A stretch of DNA of 64,000 bases from Eleusine coracana subsp. coracana (GCA_032690845.1 CM064417.1:22236808-22300807); one strand, 5' to 3'. Shown: positions 45,043 to 57,270, counted from the stretch's first letter. A program made the numbers and translations. Notes: generated from the sequence alone by a model not told the origin.

Positions 45043-46391
45043 TATTGGCGGCCTATAAAACCCAATATTGGCCGCCAACCGGTGAGGAAATGCAAGGTAA
45101 AGACCTAAGATCAATAAATATTTGTTTAAACTAATAAGATTCCACGTGTTTTGGGTAGATATGTGTTTGCAGGTATAAAAGGGCCAAAATATACAAAAAC
45201 ATGATGAAACACCCCATCGGCAGATCACATTGTAAAACAGCCGGCCGAAAGGGTCGTTTATGGCTGAAATCAGGACCCAACCGACAGGGTCGTTTACGGC
45301 TAAAATCAGCACCCGGTCAATTCTGCAACACTCCACCACGATGTTGTTTTCTCCTCCCGGACCAAGACACGTGAAATATGGCAGAGAAAAGGAGGCCATC
45401 AAGTGGCCTAACCGGGAGAGGCCAAGGGACAACCCGGCACGGGTCGGCACCCAGCCAAAACCGCCACCCGACATGGGCTGCCGCCCGGCCAACCTTACCG
45501 CCAAGCCTGGGATTGGCCACCTAGGGTCGCCAATCCATGAGGCCCATGAGCCCTACTGGCTCCAAAATGAAGAGTCGGTGGAAACCAACCCAACAACCGC
45601 CTTTGGGACGCAATCCAAGCCATCGAGAGAAGGTCGGTCGGGAAACCGACACGGTCTAAGGGCCACCAAGCCTTGCTCGCCGACCAGCAGTGCATTCTGC
45701 CCGACAAATGTGGCCGCCTGGCCTTGCCCGCCGCCCGGCGGACCGACTTCAGCCTACTGACTCTACCTCACCTACAAGTACCCCCCCCCCTCCCCCTGCC
45801 CGCCCATTGCCAATATAAATAGAGGGGGAATTCGGCAGAATCAAGGGGCAACACATTAAGGAGACCATTTTCCCACTACTTGTACCATAATGTAGAATAG
45901 GATAGTTAGCTTGGGAGTTAGAGTCGGGTTGGGAGCTTCTCCTCAGGATTCCGGATTTGTCTTGGAAGCCTTGGAATAAGTTCTGTTGTATCTTTTCTTC
46001 TATAAGACTTATGCCTCAAATATAAATATGTTTGTTCTTTTATTTATCCAAGTCCGATAGTGCTTTGTAGTTGTTTCCTAGTTGCACCTTTTGAGAGTGT
46101 TTCCATGATTTACATGTTCACGTGTTTCCCGGCTAGGACTTAATTGAGTCGTTGTCCTGAGTAAGGGTTTTAGACTTACTTATTTTTCCAGCTGTTCTTC
46201 CTTAAAGATCTATGGAAGAATATCTAGTGTGAGTGTAGGCATCGTGCCTATGTAAATGCTAGCTGGTTATGCATTCGTTCCCACAGGCTATGTGGTAGGC
46301 GGCAAGTGGTGACATTCCTGTCCGTCCCTTTAGTATTCCACCATGTTCGAGAAGTCTTAAGCAGGGTTGTCTAGCGATAGCGTACCCACTG
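45043..46391 (+). repeat. 3' LTR of the non-coding element, first fragment
   Basis: It starts TATTGGCGGCC (TGTTGGTGGCC in the partner; the TG is mutated). TATAAATA at 45814-45821. Interrupted after CACTG at 46391 by the CRM-like element; it resumes at 57271. It lacks the MITE. Confidence 0.88.
46387..46391. other. TSD CACTG, left copy
   Basis: CACTG here and at 57266-57270 flanks the CRM-like element; the uninterrupted partner LTR has a single CACTG at the same place (near 37040). Confidence 0.92.
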
Positions 46392-47315
46392 TGATGAGGA
46401 CATCACTCCTATGGATACACACAATACTCCTCCAATTCTGGACTTGCAAGGTCCAATGACTAGAGCTCGTGCACGACGACTAAATTTAGAGGTGAGCTTG
46501 TTCCTACGTTCTTCGCTATATGTTACTTTTGAGAATGGTTTCCTACCTAATGATTATTTTATGATTAGAAACCATGGAGAGGACCAGGAGATGAAGGGAG
46601 AAGGAGTTGGGAACGTGGAGGACCAGCAAGGGCTTGGAAGCCAAAGTGGAGGCCCAATCAAAACCGACTTCGAGTCTGTTTCGGGGCCCAGGACCAGTCT
46701 GCACTAAAACAGTCGCCCAGGACGCATACGGACTCAGATTTGGACGTTCTACATATGCACGGAAAGATAAGGAGAAGAACTTTCCATTGCTGCTGGCCTC
46801 ATGTCAAAATTCATCCGGAGTCATCAGGAATCGTCAAAACAAGAGAGAGTCCAGAATCTGTGTCGGTGCTGCGTCGCCTATTTTTTGCCTTTGGGCTTTA
46901 TATCTAGTTGAGCCCAATTAGGGGCACGTCTAGAGGGTCTTGCACGACTCTAGGGTCTTTATATACAGCCGCCGCCACACTATTAGGGTTTGGGTTTTGC
47001 TTAGATCAATTCTGTTCATAAACAGTTTCACCGTTCATCGGTTTGTGAGACCCCAACTTCGAGAGTTTAATCATACATCTGCAATTGTGTTGCATTCTTC
47101 CTTGTTCTTGCTTGTGTTCTTGATTCGTAGGCAGGGATTAGCCTTCTCGGCGAGGTCAATCATCTTTTGGATGGTTGATGACCAGAGGAGATGTCGTGCT
47201 GCGATTGCGGGGTTTAGAACGTGCTGGTCTGAAGCCGGATCGATTTGTGTGTCGCCTCCGACCAAATCAACTTACCAAGAACCTTTCGGAAGATCGGGCA
47301 CCCTTGTTCACATCA
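46392..47315 (+). repeat. CRM-like 5' LTR
   Basis: It starts TGATGAGGACATC and ends CTTGTTCACATCA. TTTATATACAG near 46958-46968 is the probable TATA region. Its first ~315 bp can be read as the pol C-terminal peptide (frame 46411-46707), because that coding piece lies inside the LTR. Confidence 0.9.
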
Positions 47316-47317
47316 AG

Positions 47318-47330
47318 TGGTAATCAGAGC
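47318..47330 (+). other. CRM-like PBS
   Basis: TGGTAATCAGAGC, two bases after the LTR end; the initiator-Met-type PBS with one extra A. Confidence 0.85.
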
Positions 47331-48541
47331 TTCAGGTGCACCGTCAGGTTTGCACTACCCTTTAGTTTTGTTTTTGTGTTCTTCCTATCGTCCACAGAAA
47401 ATACCAAAAAAAATTTCCCCCGCTCATAACCACGTGTTTAGCCTTTGCATATTTCAATTTCAGAGTCCGTAGTGTTGAGTTTGTGCCCTAGTTCTTGGTT
47501 AGTCGCTGGTTTAGTTTGTGTTTTTGTCATCAGTAATGTTTCCCTTGCAACCCTAGCCGCCATCCCCTTCACCATCATCAGTGAGTTTGTGCTAGGGTTG
47601 ATTGATCAACACGCCCACCCTAATCCCACCCTAAACCTACCCTCACCACCTCGGACCAATTTTCACATATTCCACTTTCTGCTGCATCCACCTCGCCAAA
47701 CAAAAATCCCTACCCGACCCCAAGCCGACTCGGGTTTGGTTTCACTCAAACCCCTGGTTTCTTCGTAACCGATTCCGACACCCCTTCGGTAAAACGGCCA
47801 TAACCTTTCGCTCGGCTATCCATTTTGGCTGAAATTTTTATAGGAGATTCTTGACAAAAGGTTGAGCATACCCACACTCGGCTATGCCCTGTGTGCCCTC
47901 GTCAAAAAATTCAAAAAAAAATCAGGAAGATAAAGAAAAAATTCATTCAAGTTGAAACCCGACGTTTTCTAAAACTTCAAGATTTTCTGTAGGCCACGTC
48001 CTAGCTCGGTTTGAGCTGAAATTTTTTGTGGTTTCTCCCCCTTTGCTAGTGAGTTGGAAACAAAATATCAAAAAAATAAAATAAAATAAAGAAATTTGGG
48101 ATTCCTACTAGTGCTCCATCTAGCCCCCTGGAATTTCTGAGTTTGGCTGTTTTACACTAAGCCCCCTGTTATCGACTGTGTCCCTTTGTCTCCTTGTTTC
48201 TTCCTTGCTATCACTACTGTTCTAGGATATAGTTAAACCAGCAACTAGGAACAAGTTACTTGGGCACTTATTCAGCTTTACTATCTGTTTTTGATTTGTG
48301 TGCCACTCATACATATATATTTGGCCTTCCTAGCTCTACATACTTCTTCTGGACAGCACATAGGTTATTTTGTACACCTTGCAATCGTGGAACACTTCTC
48401 CCTGGTATCCTTCGCTTTGTTGTTTTCAGAACTTTGTAAGAGCTTTGCAAGAAGCTTCCTTTTGCTATGTTGAGAGGCACCACTGCTTAGTACTTTTGTA
48501 GGGATAACCTTCACTTTTTGTTTCCTATTTTGGTGTTTCTG
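47331..48541 (+). other. CRM-like 5' leader
   Basis: A 1.2-kb untranslated leader before the gag ATG at 48542. No conserved frame seen; small ORFs are chance. Confidence 0.65.
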
Positions 48542-49746
48542 ATGTCAGGAAGCGATGGAGAGGGTGCTTCACCCTCAAAATTGGATGAGTGCGTGAGCCA
48601 AAATCAGTTACAGAAGGCTTTGCAGGCGGTTCAGAGTGATTTGGCAGAGACGATCACCAGGGCCGTCACCGATGCCGTCACCAAGCTTCACCTGGGAGAA
48701 AGCATTGACGGTTGGATAAGAGAGTCTGTAAGCTAACCAATCAGGTTGTTGAATTGGAGACCGCTCACAAGACCAACAACAACAACAACACCAACACCAA
48801 CACCAACAACGACGTTGAAGACAATCATGATGAAGCAACAGTGTATAAGGCTGATGGCACCGTCGATAGGTCAGCTACAAGGACCGCAAGGTTACGACGT
48901 CGTTTGCAACGTAACCCTTAAGGTATGGGTGGTTTCCACAACCAAAACCGTCGCACACAAGGTAACCATGCTCCAGATGATCCGTATGCTAAAATTAAGT
49001 TTTCACTTCCTTCGTTTTCGGGTCAGTACGATGGTGATGCTTACCGTGATTGGGAAATGACGGTAGAACAAAAATTTAATGCCCACCTTGTTCCTGAACA
49101 ACATAGAGTTAGACAAGCCACTAGTGAGTTTAAGGACTTTGCTATTGTTTGGTGGAGTGGTCTAGCTGCTGAAACCGATTTGCCTACTACTTGGGAAGAA
49201 CTCAAGGTAGAAATGCGTGATCGTTTTGTTCCTCCTTTTTTTTATAGAGAAATTCGTAATAAACTGCAGCGTTTAGATCAAGGAGATAAAACTGTTCAGG
49301 AGTATTTTAGTGAGCTCCAGAAGGGTTTGATTCGTTGTGCTGTGGTTGAAAAAGTAGAGGATCAGATTTGCCGCTTTTATTCTGGTTTGAGAAAAGAAAT
49401 TTAGGACATCCTTGATTATAAAGAATTTTATACCCTCAACCAGTGTTTCCAGTATGCTATGCTTGCAGAGAAAGAATCACAGGGACTTTTCCAGGCTTTT
49501 GAGGAGTACAGCAAGTCCAGGAATTTCTACCCACCATGGCCGACGGGGACTTCGGGGCTGCCCAAGCCATCTTTCCGGCCGCCCCCACCAGCTAGTGTTG
49601 TTTCTGTAGCACCAAGATCAGCCCCTACCCCTTCTACGTGCTCAGGTAAAAATTCTGTGTAGGTACCGGCTAGTAGTGTCTCCTCTGTTGCTTCGACGGG
49701 ACGCACTACAGGGATTCAGTGCCACCGCTGCCATGGTCTTGGCCAT
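48542..49746 (+). pseudogene. CRM-like gag
   Basis: The ATG at 48542 begins MSGSDGEGASPSKLDECVSQ. A frameshift occurs near 48720, and an (AAC/ACC)n tract at 48772-48810 codes Asn/Thr repeats. The capsid domain follows: DDPYAKIKFSLPSFSGQYDG, YRDWEMTVEQKFNAHLVPEQ, IVWWSGLAAETDLPTTWEEL, RNKLQRLDQGDKTVQEYFSE. A TAG at 49402 (EI*DILDY) and a TAG near 49660 interrupt it. The zinc knuckle CHRCHGLGHMQKDC (about 49721-49763) is intact C-x2-C-x4-H-x4-C. The part after 49330 is duplicated at 52425. Confidence 0.85.
48772..48810 (+). repeat. (AAC/ACC)n microsatellite in gag
   Basis: CAACAACAACAACAACACC followed by CAACACCAACACC repeats, coding Asn and Thr. It is a likely slippage site close to the gag frameshift. 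Confidence 0.85.
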
Positions 49747-52424
49747 ATGCAGAAAGATTGCCCCAGTAGGCGGGCATATATGGCGACAGATGATGGCGGT
49801 TACATGAGCACCTCCGATATGGAGGATGAGGAGGAGGATGTCGCTGCCACCAGCGGTGACCTCGTTCTTGGAGGCGGAGATACCACGGGCTACATGAATA
49901 TTATTGTGCAGCGTGTGCTTAGCACACAAATCCAGCAGCCCGAGATGATGCAGCGACATAACTTGTTCCAGATTTTCTTCGTCATCAAGAACCGTCGAGC
50001 ACGTGTCATCATTGATGGAGGAAGCTGCAACAATTTGGTGAGTTCTGATGTGGATAAGAAGCTTGATTTGACCACACGCCCACATCCACATCCATACTAC
50101 ATTCAGTGGTTAAATGACTCTGGAAAAGCTAAGGTAATACAAACTTGCAGAGTTCCTTTTTCCATTGGTTCCTATGTGGATTCTGTTGATTGTGATGTTG
50201 TACCCATGCAAGCTTGTTCACTTTTATTGGGTAGACCTTGGGAATTTGATAATGATGCTGTACACCATGGTAAAAGTAATAAGTACACTTTTATGCATAA
50301 AGGAACTAAAATTACTTTGTTACCAATGACCCCTGCTGAAATTGTACAAGCTGATTTGGAACGAGCTGCTAGTTTGAAAAATAAAAGCCCTGAAATTCAG
50401 CAACCTGTTAATTCTGCTTCTACACCAAGTAATGTTAACAATTCTTCAAGTTCTAAGTGTTCTGCAATTAAATTACAAGGTCGTTCATGTCTTGGCACAA
50501 AATCTGAGCTTACTGAAATTTCTACTGATGATATTTGCTATGCTTTGATATGCAAACAAGCCTTGTTTTCGCTTGGTGATATTGCTTCTAGTGCTTTGCC
50601 TCCTGCTATCACTAACCTTTTGCAGGAGTATGAGGATGTTTTCCCAGCTGAGATACCCCCGGGATTGCCACCTTTGAGAGGGATTGAGCATCAAATTGAT
50701 TTGATTCCTGGTGCTACTTTACCAAACCATGCTGCTTATAGGACCAACCCTGAGGAGACTAAGGAGATACAACGACAAGTCCAAGACCTTTTGGATCGTG
50801 GGTATGTTCGTCAATCACTTAGTCCTTGTGCTGTTCCTGTACTTTTGGTTCCTAAGAAAGATGGTTCTTGGCGTATGTGTGTAGATTGTAGAGCCATTAA
50901 TAATATTACTATTAGGTATCGTCATCCTATTCCTAGGCTAGACGACATGCTTGATGAGTTATGTGGTGCTATAATTTTTACTAAAATTGATTTGCATAGT
51001 GGCTACCATCAAATTAGAATGAAACTTGGAGATGAATGGAAAACAGCTTTCAAAACCAAATTCGGGTTGTATGGGTGGTTAGTAATGCCTTTTGGGTTGA
51101 CTAATGCACCCAGTACTTTCATGCGTTTGATGAATGAGGTTTTACGACCTTTTATTGGCAAATTTGTGGTTGTTTACTTTGATGATATCTTGATTTATAG
51201 CAAATCCATGGATGATCATATGATTCATTTGCGTGCTGTTTTTTATGCTTTGCGAGTTGCACGTTTATTTGGTAACCTTGAGAAGTGCACCTTTTGCACG
51301 GATCGAGTCTCTTTTCTTGGCTATGTTGTGACACCACAGGGAATTGAGGTGGATGAGGCGAAGATTGAAGCCATAAAGAGCTGGCCTGTACCAAAAACTA
51401 TCACACAGGCGAGGAGTTTTCTTGGTCTTGCAGGTTTCTACCGCTGCTTTGTCAAAGATTTCAGCACCATTGCTGCACCATTGCATGAGTTGACAAAGAA
51501 GGGCGTTGACTTCTATTTTGGTAAGGTACATCGTGAGTCCTTTAATGCTTTGAAGAACAAACTTACACATGCACCATTGCTGCAATTACCCAATTTTGAT
51601 AAGACTTTTGAGCTTGAATGTGATGCTAGTGGTATAGGCATTGGTGGTGTTTTGATGCAAGATGGTAAACCTATTGCACACTTTAGTGAGAAAATTACTG
51701 GGCCTGTTTTGAATTATTCTACGTATGATAAGGAACTATATGCACTTGTATGTTCTTTAGAGACGTGGCGTCATTATTTGTTGCCCACAGAATTTGTTAT
51801 TCATTCTGATCATGAATCACTTAAGTATATTCGTTCTCAATGCAATTTGAACCGTAGACATGCTAAATGGGTTGAGTTTATTGAGTCTTTTCCTTATATT
51901 ATTAAACATAAGAAAGGGAAGGATAATGTGATTGCTGATGCTTTATCTAGGCGATATACTTTGTTGTCTCAACTTGATTGTAGAATTTTTGGACTTGAGG
52001 CAATTAAAGAACAATATGTTGCTGATGTTGATTTTAAAGATGTATTGCTGCACTGTAAAGAAGGTCGTGCTTGGCACAAATTTGTGTTGAATGATGGTTT
52101 CTTGTTTAGAGCTAACCGCCTATGCATTCCAGTTGGTTCCGTTCGTCTTTTGTTGTTGCAGGAGGCGCATGGAGGTGGATTGATGGGTCATTTTGGTGCT
52201 AAGAAGATAGAGGATATTTTGGCCACACACTTCTTTTGGCCAAGGATGAGGAAAGATGTTGAGCGTTTTGTTGCTCGCTGCACTACATCTCAAAAAGCTA
52301 AGTCTTGATTGAATCCGCATGGTTTATACATGCCACTTCATGTTCCTTCTATTCCTTGGGCGGATATTTCTATGGACTTTATTTTAGGACTGCCTAGGAC
52401 TAAGAGGGGGAGCGATAGCATTTT
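49330..52424 (+). repeat. 3,095-bp tandem duplication, unit 1
   Basis: 49330-52424 and 52425-55519 are head-to-tail copies with a constant offset of 3,095. The left edge is in gag (ATTCGTTGTGCTG) and the right edge in the integrase start (GCGATAGCATTTT). I saw about four or five base differences over the unit (for example near 49527, 49678, 49746 and 50741 against the +3095 positions). There is no clear microhomology at the junction. Confidence 0.93.
49747..52308 (+). pseudogene. CRM-like protease-RT-RNase H-integrase N-terminus, copy 1
   Basis: An 853-codon open frame. The protease active site is VIIDGGSCNN (about residue 90), with MQACSLLLGRPW after it. RT: KKDGSWRMCVDCRAINN, FTKIDLHSGYHQIRMK, MPFGLTNAPSTFMRLMN and catalytic VVYFDDILIYSKS (about residues 475-487). 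RNase H: FELECDASGIGIGGVL (D), YSTYDKELYALV (E), FVIHSDHESLKY (D) and DNVIADALSRRY. The integrase zinc region has GLMGHFGAKKIEDIL and RCTTSQKAKS, where the last Cys of the HHCC is Ser. The frame ends at a TGA (52306) where other copies would read Arg. It is followed by only about 110 bp of integrase before the duplication restarts. Confidence 0.92.
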
Positions 52425-55400
52425 ATTCGTTGTGCTGTGGTTGAAAAAGTAGAGGATCAGATTTGCCGCTTTTATTCTGGTTTGAGAAAAGAAATTTAGG
52501 ACATCCTTGATTATAAAGAATTTTATACCCTCAACCAGTGTTTCCAGTATGCTATGCTTGCAGAGAAAGAATCACAGGGACTTTTCCAGGCTTTTGAGGA
52601 GTACAGCAAGTCCAGGAATTTCTACCCCCCATGGCCGACGGGGACTTCGGGGCTGCCCAAGCCATCTTTCCGGCCGCCCCCACCAGCTAGTGTTGTTTCT
52701 GTAGCACCAAGATCAGCCCCTACCCCTTCTACGTGCTCAGGTAAAAATTCTGTGTAGGTACCGGCTAGTAGTGCCTCCTCTGTTGCTTCGACGGGACGCA
52801 CTACAGGGATTCAGTGCCACCGCTGCCATGGTCTTGGCCATGTGCAGAAAGATTGCCCCAGTAGGCGGGCATATATGGCGACAGATGATGGCGGTTACAT
52901 GAGCACCTCCGATATGGAGGATGAGGAGGAGGATGTCGCTGCCACCAGCGGTGACCTCGTTCTTGGAGGCGGAGATACCACGGGCTACATGAATATTATT
53001 GTGCAGCGTGTGCTTAGCACACAAATCCAGCAGCCCGAGATGATGCAGCGACATAACTTGTTCCAGATTTTCTTCGTCATCAAGAACCGTCGAGCACGTG
53101 TCATCATTGATGGAGGAAGCTGCAACAATTTGGTGAGTTCTGATGTGGATAAGAAGCTTGATTTGACCACACGCCCACATCCACATCCATACTACATTCA
53201 GTGGTTAAATGACTCTGGAAAAGCTAAGGTAATACAAACTTGCAGAGTTCCTTTTTCCATTGGTTCCTATGTGGATTCTGTTGATTGTGATGTTGTACCC
53301 ATGCAAGCTTGTTCACTTTTATTGGGTAGACCTTGGGAATTTGATAATGATGCTGTACACCATGGTAAAAGTAATAAGTACACTTTTATGCATAAAGGAA
53401 CTAAAATTACTTTGTTACCAATGACCCCTGCTGAAATTGTACAAGCTGATTTGGAACGAGCTGCTAGTTTGAAAAATAAAAGCCCTGAAATTCAGCAACC
53501 TGTTAATTCTGCTTCTACACCAAGTAATGTTAACAATTCTTCAAGTTCTAAGTGTTCTGCAATTAAATTACAAGGTCGTTCATGTCTTGGCACAAAATCT
53601 GAGCTTACTGAAATTTCTACTGATGATATTTGCTATGCTTTGATATGCAAACAAGCCTTGTTTTCGCTTGGTGATATTGCTTCTAGTGCTTTGCCTCCTG
53701 CTATCACTAACCTTTTGCAGGAGTATGAGGATGTTTTCCCAGCTGAGATACCCCCGGGATTGCCACCTTTGAGAGGGATTGAGCATCAAATTGATTTGAT
53801 TCCTGGTGCTACTTTACCAAACCATGCTGCTTATATGACCAACCCTGAGGAGACTAAGGAGATACAACGACAAGTCCAAGACCTTTTGGATCGTGGGTAT
53901 GTTCGTCAATCACTTAGTCCTTGTGCTGTTCCTGTACTTTTGGTTCCTAAGAAAGATGGTTCTTGGCGTATGTGTGTAGATTGTAGAGCCATTAATAATA
54001 TTACTATTAGGTATCGTCATCCTATTCCTAGGCTAGACGACATGCTTGATGAGTTATGTGGTGCTATAATTTTTACTAAAATTGATTTGCATAGTGGCTA
54101 CCATCAAATTAGAATGAAACTTGGAGATGAATGGAAAACAGCTTTCAAAACCAAATTCGGGTTGTATGGGTGGTTAGTAATGCCTTTTGGGTTGACTAAT
54201 GCACCCAGTACTTTCATGCGTTTGATGAATGAGGTTTTACGACCTTTTATTGGCAAATTTGTGGTTGTTTACTTTGATGATATCTTGATTTATAGCAAAT
54301 CCATGGATGATCATATGATTCATTTGCGTGCTGTTTTTTATGCTTTGCGAGTTGCACGTTTATTTGGTAACCTTGAGAAGTGCACCTTTTGCACGGATCG
54401 AGTCTCTTTTCTTGGCTATGTTGTGACACCACAGGGAATTGAGGTGGATGAGGCGAAGATTGAAGCCATAAAGAGCTGGCCTGTACCAAAAACTATCACA
54501 CAGGCGAGGAGTTTTCTTGGTCTTGCAGGTTTCTACCGCTGCTTTGTCAAAGATTTCAGCACCATTGCTGCACCATTGCATGAGTTGACAAAGAAGGGCG
54601 TTGACTTCTATTTTGGTAAGGTACATCGTGAGTCCTTTAATGCTTTGAAGAACAAACTTACACATGCACCATTGCTGCAATTACCCAATTTTGATAAGAC
54701 TTTTGAGCTTGAATGTGATGCTAGTGGTATAGGCATTGGTGGTGTTTTGATGCAAGATGGTAAACCTATTGCACACTTTAGTGAGAAAATTACTGGGCCT
54801 GTTTTGAATTATTCTACGTATGATAAGGAACTATATGCACTTGTATGTTCTTTAGAGACGTGGCGTCATTATTTGTTGCCCACAGAATTTGTTATTCATT
54901 CTGATCATGAATCACTTAAGTATATTCGTTCTCAATGCAATTTGAACCGTAGACATGCTAAATGGGTTGAGTTTATTGAGTCTTTTCCTTATATTATTAA
55001 ACATAAGAAAGGGAAGGATAATGTGATTGCTGATGCTTTATCTAGGCGATATACTTTGTTGTCTCAACTTGATTGTAGAATTTTTGGACTTGAGGCAATT
55101 AAAGAACAATATGTTGCTGATGTTGATTTTAAAGATGTATTGCTGCACTGTAAAGAAGGTCGTGCTTGGCACAAATTTGTGTTGAATGATGGTTTCTTGT
55201 TTAGAGCTAACCGCCTATGCATTCCAGTTGGTTCCGTTCGTCTTTTGTTGTTGCAGGAGGCGCATGGAGGTGGATTGATGGGTCATTTTGGTGCTAAGAA
55301 GATAGAGGATATTTTGGCCACACACTTCTTTTGGCCAAGGATGAGGAAAGATGTTGAGCGTTTTGTTGCTCGCTGCACTACATCTCAAAAAGCTAAGTCT

Positions 55401-55519
55401 TGATTGAATCCGCATGGTTTATACATGCCACTTCATGTTCCTTCTATTCCTTGGGCGGATATTTCTATGGACTTTATTTTAGGACTGCCTAGGACTAAGA
55501 GGGGGAGCGATAGCATTTT
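52425..55519 (+). repeat. 3,095-bp tandem duplication, unit 2
   Basis: Second copy; it runs on without a break into the rest of integrase at 55520. It includes the same gag-end stops and the same TGA as unit 1, so these mutations predate the duplication. Confidence 0.93.
52842..55403 (+). pseudogene. CRM-like protease-RT-RNase H-integrase N-terminus, copy 2
   Basis: An 853-codon frame differing from copy 1 by one residue that I can find (Met for Arg in NHAAYMTNPEE, about residue 332). It has the same YFDD catalytic box, the same Ser in place of the HHCC cysteine, and the same terminal TGA. Unlike copy 1 it is followed by the rest of integrase, so it is the original 3' context. Confidence 0.92.
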
Positions 55520-56657
55520 TGTTGTTGTGGATCGTTTTTCCAAGATGGCACAATTTATACCATGTCATAAAACTGATGATGCTAGTTATATTGCTGATCT
55601 TTTTTTCAAAGAAATTGTACGTTTGCATTGTATGCCTTCTACTATTGTTTCAGATCATGATGCAAAATTCTTAAGTCATTTTTGGCGCACGCTTTGGAAT
55701 AAGTTGGGTACAAAGTTGCTATTTTCTACAACTTGTCATCCACAAACTGATGGACAAACTGAGGTTGTGAACCGCACTTTGGGTACTATGTTGCGAGCTA
55801 TTTTGAAGAAAAATTTGAAGCAATGGGAAGAATGCTTACCTCATGTTGAGTTTGCTTATAATCGGGCAACACATTCTACTACCAAGGTAAGTCCATTCAA
55901 GGTAGTGTATGGTTTTGATCCCCGTACTCCACTTGATATACTTCCTCTACCTATTAATGAGAGAGTTCATATTGATGATAAGGAGTGTGCTGAATTTATT
56001 TTGCAAATGCATGAGACCACTAGACTTAGCATTGAAAAGATGAATGAAAAGTATAAAATTGTTGGTAGTAAGGGTAGAAAGGAAGTAAAGCTTGATGTAG
56101 GAGATTTAGTGTGGTTACACTTAAGGAAGGATAGATTTTCAGAATTGAGAAAGTCTAAACTAATGCCTAGAGCTGACGGTCCATTCAAAATAATGGAGAA
56201 GATTAATGATAATGCATATAAACTTGAGTTGCCTCCCGAGTTCGGGGTTAGTCCTACTTTTAACATTTCAGATTTGAAACCATACTTGGGAGAAGAGGAT
56301 GAGATCGAGTCGAGGACGACTCCACTTCAAGAGGGGGAGGATGATGAGGACATCACTCCTATGGATACACACAACACTCCTCCAATTCTGGACTTGCAAG
56401 GTCCAATGACTAGAGCTCGTGCACGACGACTAAATTTAGAGGTGAGCTCGTTCCTACGTTCTTCGCTATATGTTACTTTTGAGAATGGTTTGCTACCTAA
56501 TGATTATTTTATGGTTAGAAACCATGGAGAGGACCAGGAGATGAAGGGAGAAGGAGTTGGGAACGTGAAGGACCAGCAAGGGCTTGGAAGCCAAAGTGGA
56601 GGCCCAATCAAAACCGACTTCGAGTCTGTTTCGGGGCCCAGGACCAGTCTGCACTAA
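55404..56657 (+). pseudogene. CRM-like integrase core and C-terminal domain, running into the 3' LTR
   Basis: A frame continuing after the TGA. WADISMDFILGLPR gives the first catalytic D, STIVSDHDAKFLSHFW the second D, and DGQTEVVNRTLGTMLRA the E. The GPY/F-type module follows (RADGPFKIMEKINDNAYKLE), then FNISDLKPYLGEEDEIESRT, as in CRM integrases. The last ~105 codons (from 56342) lie in the 3' LTR: PMTRARARRLNLEVSSFL, NYLPND-like and GPIKTDFESVSGPRTSLH. The Asp-Asp-Glu triad is intact; the protein is inaccessible because of the upstream TGA. The C-terminal segment is where CRM elements carry their targeting motif; whether this peptide does that is inferred. Confidence 0.88.
56328..56341 (+). 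other. CRM-like polypurine tract
   Basis: AAGAGGGGGAGGA directly before the LTR start TGATGAGG. It is also part of the pol frame (QEGEDDED). Confidence 0.88.
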
Positions 56658-57265
56658 AATAGTTGCCCAGGACGTATACGGACTCGGATTTGGACGTTCT
56701 ACATATGCACAGAAAGATAAGAAGAAGACCTTTCCCATGCTGCCAGCCTCATGTCAAAATTTATCAGGAGTCATCAGAAATAATCAAAACAAGAGAGAGT
56801 CCGGAATCTGTGTTGGTGCTGCGTCGCCTATTTTTGGCCTTTGGGCTTTGTATCTAGTTGAGCCCAATTAGGGGCGCGTCCAGAGGGTCTTGCACGACCC
56901 TAGGGTCTTTATATACAGCCGCCGCCACACCATTAGGGTTTGGGTTTTGCTTAGATCAATTCTGTTCATAAACAGTTTTGCCGTTCATCGGTTTGTGAGA
57001 CCCCAACTTCAAGAGTTTAATCATACATCTGCAATTGTGTTGCATTCTTCGTTGTTCTTGCTTGTGTTCTTGATTCGCAGGCAGGGATTAGCCTTCCCGG
57101 CAAGGTCAATCGTCTTTTGGACGGTTGATAACCAGAGGAGACGTCGTGCTGCGATTGCGGGATTTAGAACGTGCTGTTCTAAAGCCGGATCGATTTGTGT
57201 GTCGTCTCCGACCAAATCAACTTACCAAGAACCTTTCGGAAGATTGGGAACCCTTGTTTACATCA
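56342..57265 (+). repeat. CRM-like 3' LTR
   Basis: 924 bp, same length as the 5' LTR, ending TTGTTTACATCA followed by the TSD CACTG. Differences from the 5' LTR are mostly C/T and G/A transitions. Confidence 0.9.
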
Positions 57266-57270
57266 CACTG

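Larger units (their letters stand above)
46392..57265 (+). mobile_element. CRM-like Ty3/gypsy chromovirus with internal tandem duplication
   Basis: LTRs 46392-47315 and 56342-57265 (924 bp each), TG...CA ends, perfect TSD CACTG. Order PBS, gag, protease, RT, RNase H, integrase. The total is 10.9 kb, but 7.8 kb without the 3,095-bp duplication, close to normal CRM size. Gag and integrase blocks, the initiator-Met PBS and the pol frame running into the 3' LTR all fit the CRM clade of centromere-enriched chromoviruses. LTRs differ at about 45 positions by my count (near 5%), so the insertion is not recent. Stops and a zinc-finger change make it defective. Confidence 0.88.

Noticed and set aside
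49747..55403. Two identical 853-codon ORFs taken as two genes.
   Set aside because: They are the same polyprotein segment repeated by a tandem duplication in one retrotransposon, without gag start or integrase end of their own in copy 1.
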